Shown here one piece after another: positions 62,885 to 64,000 of a DNA stretch of 64,000 bases (within the stretch, counting starts at the first letter, position 1; the number at the start of each line of letters is the position of its first letter). The stretch covers positions 372,001 to 436,000 of the forward strand of contig CBDANW010000002.1 of NCBI GenBank assembly GCA_965197825.1. The letters run 5' to 3'. A program made the position numbers and the translations under genes. The notes beneath the pieces were generated by a model. That model saw only the letters and a program-made list of their open reading frames with translations. It was not told where the DNA came from and did not search any database. Origin of the DNA: CBDANW01 sp965197825 (GTDB lineage Bacteria; Acidobacteriota; Vicinamibacteria; Marinacidobacterales; DATDRI01).

Positions 62885-63451
62885 AAGCGTCTTCTCATTG
62901 TCTGCGCGATTAAGCGCAAAAATGGACACGGTAAGCCCCCAAATCGCCCCAAATTGCCAGTTGATGGCCTGTTTTGCTCTGTTTCTGATCGTTTCCAGCC
63001 AAGAATCGGAAGCTCCACTCGCCCCCACTCGAGCCTGCCGACTGCGATAGCCGGAAAGGTGTTCCCGTCGACGAAACGTCCGCCGATGAGGCGTAAAGCC
63101 TTTTGCGACAATGAGTAACGGCCGGAACCTCCTCCGGAGGGTTTACGACACGGCCCTCTTTCAGGCGTCAAGGAAGTTGAAATTGCCGTATAGAAAAGCT
63201 GATTGAAGCCGATTTGAATTCAGGCTCGAACGACCACCCGTCGATGAGGTGTGCGTGGGCCAGCACGTGACGGCGTCCGTTAAATCACTGTAGAGGAAGC
63301 AGATAGAACGATGTGGGCACCGGGGCTTCTCTGAGTATTCGCTACATTGCCGCACTACCCGCGCGGCGAAAAAGGGGGGGGATACTGAATAAACTGAAAA
63401 AACACCTTTTGGCCGAGACCGGATAGCTCCGAACTGCACCATCCGCCACCT
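62885..63451 (+). other. Conserved non-coding block N1, copy 2
   Basis: This is homologous to 47700-48250 throughout, with cores CGGAAAGGTGTTCCCGTC, CCAGCACGTGACGG and GAGACCGGATAGCTCC. It ends CCATCCGCCACC at the MITE-A end. It lies downstream of an intact recombinase, so it may be the distal part of the element that the recombinase moves, or its attachment region. Confidence 0.6.
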
Positions 63452-63768
63452 CGTCCTGTGCCAAAACTCGGCCCTCTTGAAATAGCCGATAAATCAGCAG
63501 CTTAGCGTCTGTGTTTTGCGACGGTGCCAAGGGCTGTGGGCTTTACAATCGTCTGGCCCGAGGGTGTTATCTTCGGATCCATCATGACGTACCATGTGCA
63601 AATCCTACTGTTGGTCAGGCAGCCGTTGTTCGATCGGGCAGCCCTGCTGCTCACACAGACCTCATGGGTGCTTCCGCCATTAAGTGTTGGTAAAATGACG
63701 CTAAGACTTTACGGTGCATTAAATTACAGCCATGGTCTTTCAAAAGGGCCGAGTTTTGGCACAGGACG
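63452..63768 (+). mobile_element. Miniature element MITE-A, copy 4
   Basis: The 317-bp element has both CGTCCTGTGCCAAAACTCGG ends in inverted order. It is nearly identical to copy 2. Confidence 0.85.
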
Positions 63769-63953
63769 CGACCCGCGATATGGAGCACGTGAAGTTGCTG
63801 GCGGATCGGATCGAAGCCTACTTGATCGCTCTACGCGAATCGCGCGAAATTGCCAACGACACAGGCGATACCGATACCGCCGATTTGTTGACCTCCATCA
63901 TCACCGAGTTCGAGAAGCACGACTGGTTCTTGCGGGCCTCGTTGGACGGCTAG
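63769..63953 (+). pseudogene. Dps-family ferritin-like protein, C-terminal fragment
   Basis: The frame TRDMEHVKLLADRIEAYLIA then ANDTGDTDTADLLTSIITEF and EKHDWFLRASLDG matches the last two helices of Dps/bacterioferritin-like DNA-protection proteins. The N-terminal helices with the ferroxidase residues have been replaced by MITE-A, whose right end supplies an unrelated in-frame ATG at 63732. Not functional. Confidence 0.7.
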
Positions 63954-63961
63954 CTAGATCG

Positions 63962-64000
63962 TCCCCGTCTGGTCAAAATACTCGAACGCCCAACGGGCCA
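63962..64000 (-). repeat. IS-end segment running off the window
   Basis: CCGTCTGGTCAAAATACTCG with AACGCCCAACGGG is the inverse of sequences at 19640-19678 and 32723-32757, a further recurrent IS end. Confidence 0.55.

Overview
The window looks like an accessory, repeat-laden stretch of a high-GC, Gram-negative-type chromosome. A GWxTD-domain protein with C-terminal TPR-like repeats, a tandem M16 protease pair and many lipoprotein or secretory leaders point most to Acidobacteriota. That is an inference; no rRNA or other marker gene is present. About half of the DNA is insertion sequences, truncated derivatives and short non-autonomous elements, many nested inside each other.

Layout: 1-1404 IS3-family element joined to an IS5 fragment. 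1555-8351 type I restriction-modification operon (hsdM-hsdS-hsdR-YgjP-like peptidase, minus strand). 9065-18512 IS256-type, IS5-type and miniature elements around a prophage terminase remnant and a Yip1-like membrane protein. 18579-22478 small membrane protein, GNAT acetyltransferase, truncated ATP-pyrophosphatase, lipoprotein hydrolase and a truncated secreted protein. 22730-30587 type I-C CRISPR-Cas locus (cas3-5-8c-7-4-1-2 and a 7-repeat array). 30596-35925 more IS copies, a split PIN-like gene and DinB. 35973-39250 M16 protease pair. 39448-46060 IS481-like, IS256, IS30 and recombinase remnants with a lipoprotein. 46061-46921 remnants of a DUF262 protein, a probable methyltransferase and a trimeric autotransporter. 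47057-53040 a small gene, a toxin-antitoxin pair and two IS256 copies. 53179-56106 terminase-small-like paralogues, a candidate selenocysteine peroxiredoxin fragment and a small gene. 56210-64000 IS256, GWxTD protein, DUF2924 remnant plus large serine recombinase, a conserved non-coding block and a Dps fragment.

Two defence systems dominate. The type I RM operon appears intact, with four overlapping genes. The type I-C system has complete interference genes, including an internal in-frame start for Cas11c. Its adaptation genes are damaged: a deletion joins cas1 and cas2 out of frame, removing the Cas1 C-terminus and the Cas2 N-terminus. The array holds three identical leader-proximal spacers, and a transposase remnant abuts the cas3 start. 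The system can plausibly still interfere but probably cannot acquire spacers.

The mobile DNA is informative in itself. It includes six near-identical copies of one IS256-family element, most with 8-9 bp target duplications. A second IS256-family element has three copies, two sharing the same inactivating 8-bp deletion. There are also about 317-bp internal-deletion derivatives of an rve-type IS, a 422-bp miniature element with 24-bp perfect ends nested inside another IS end, and a small palindromic element in three copies.
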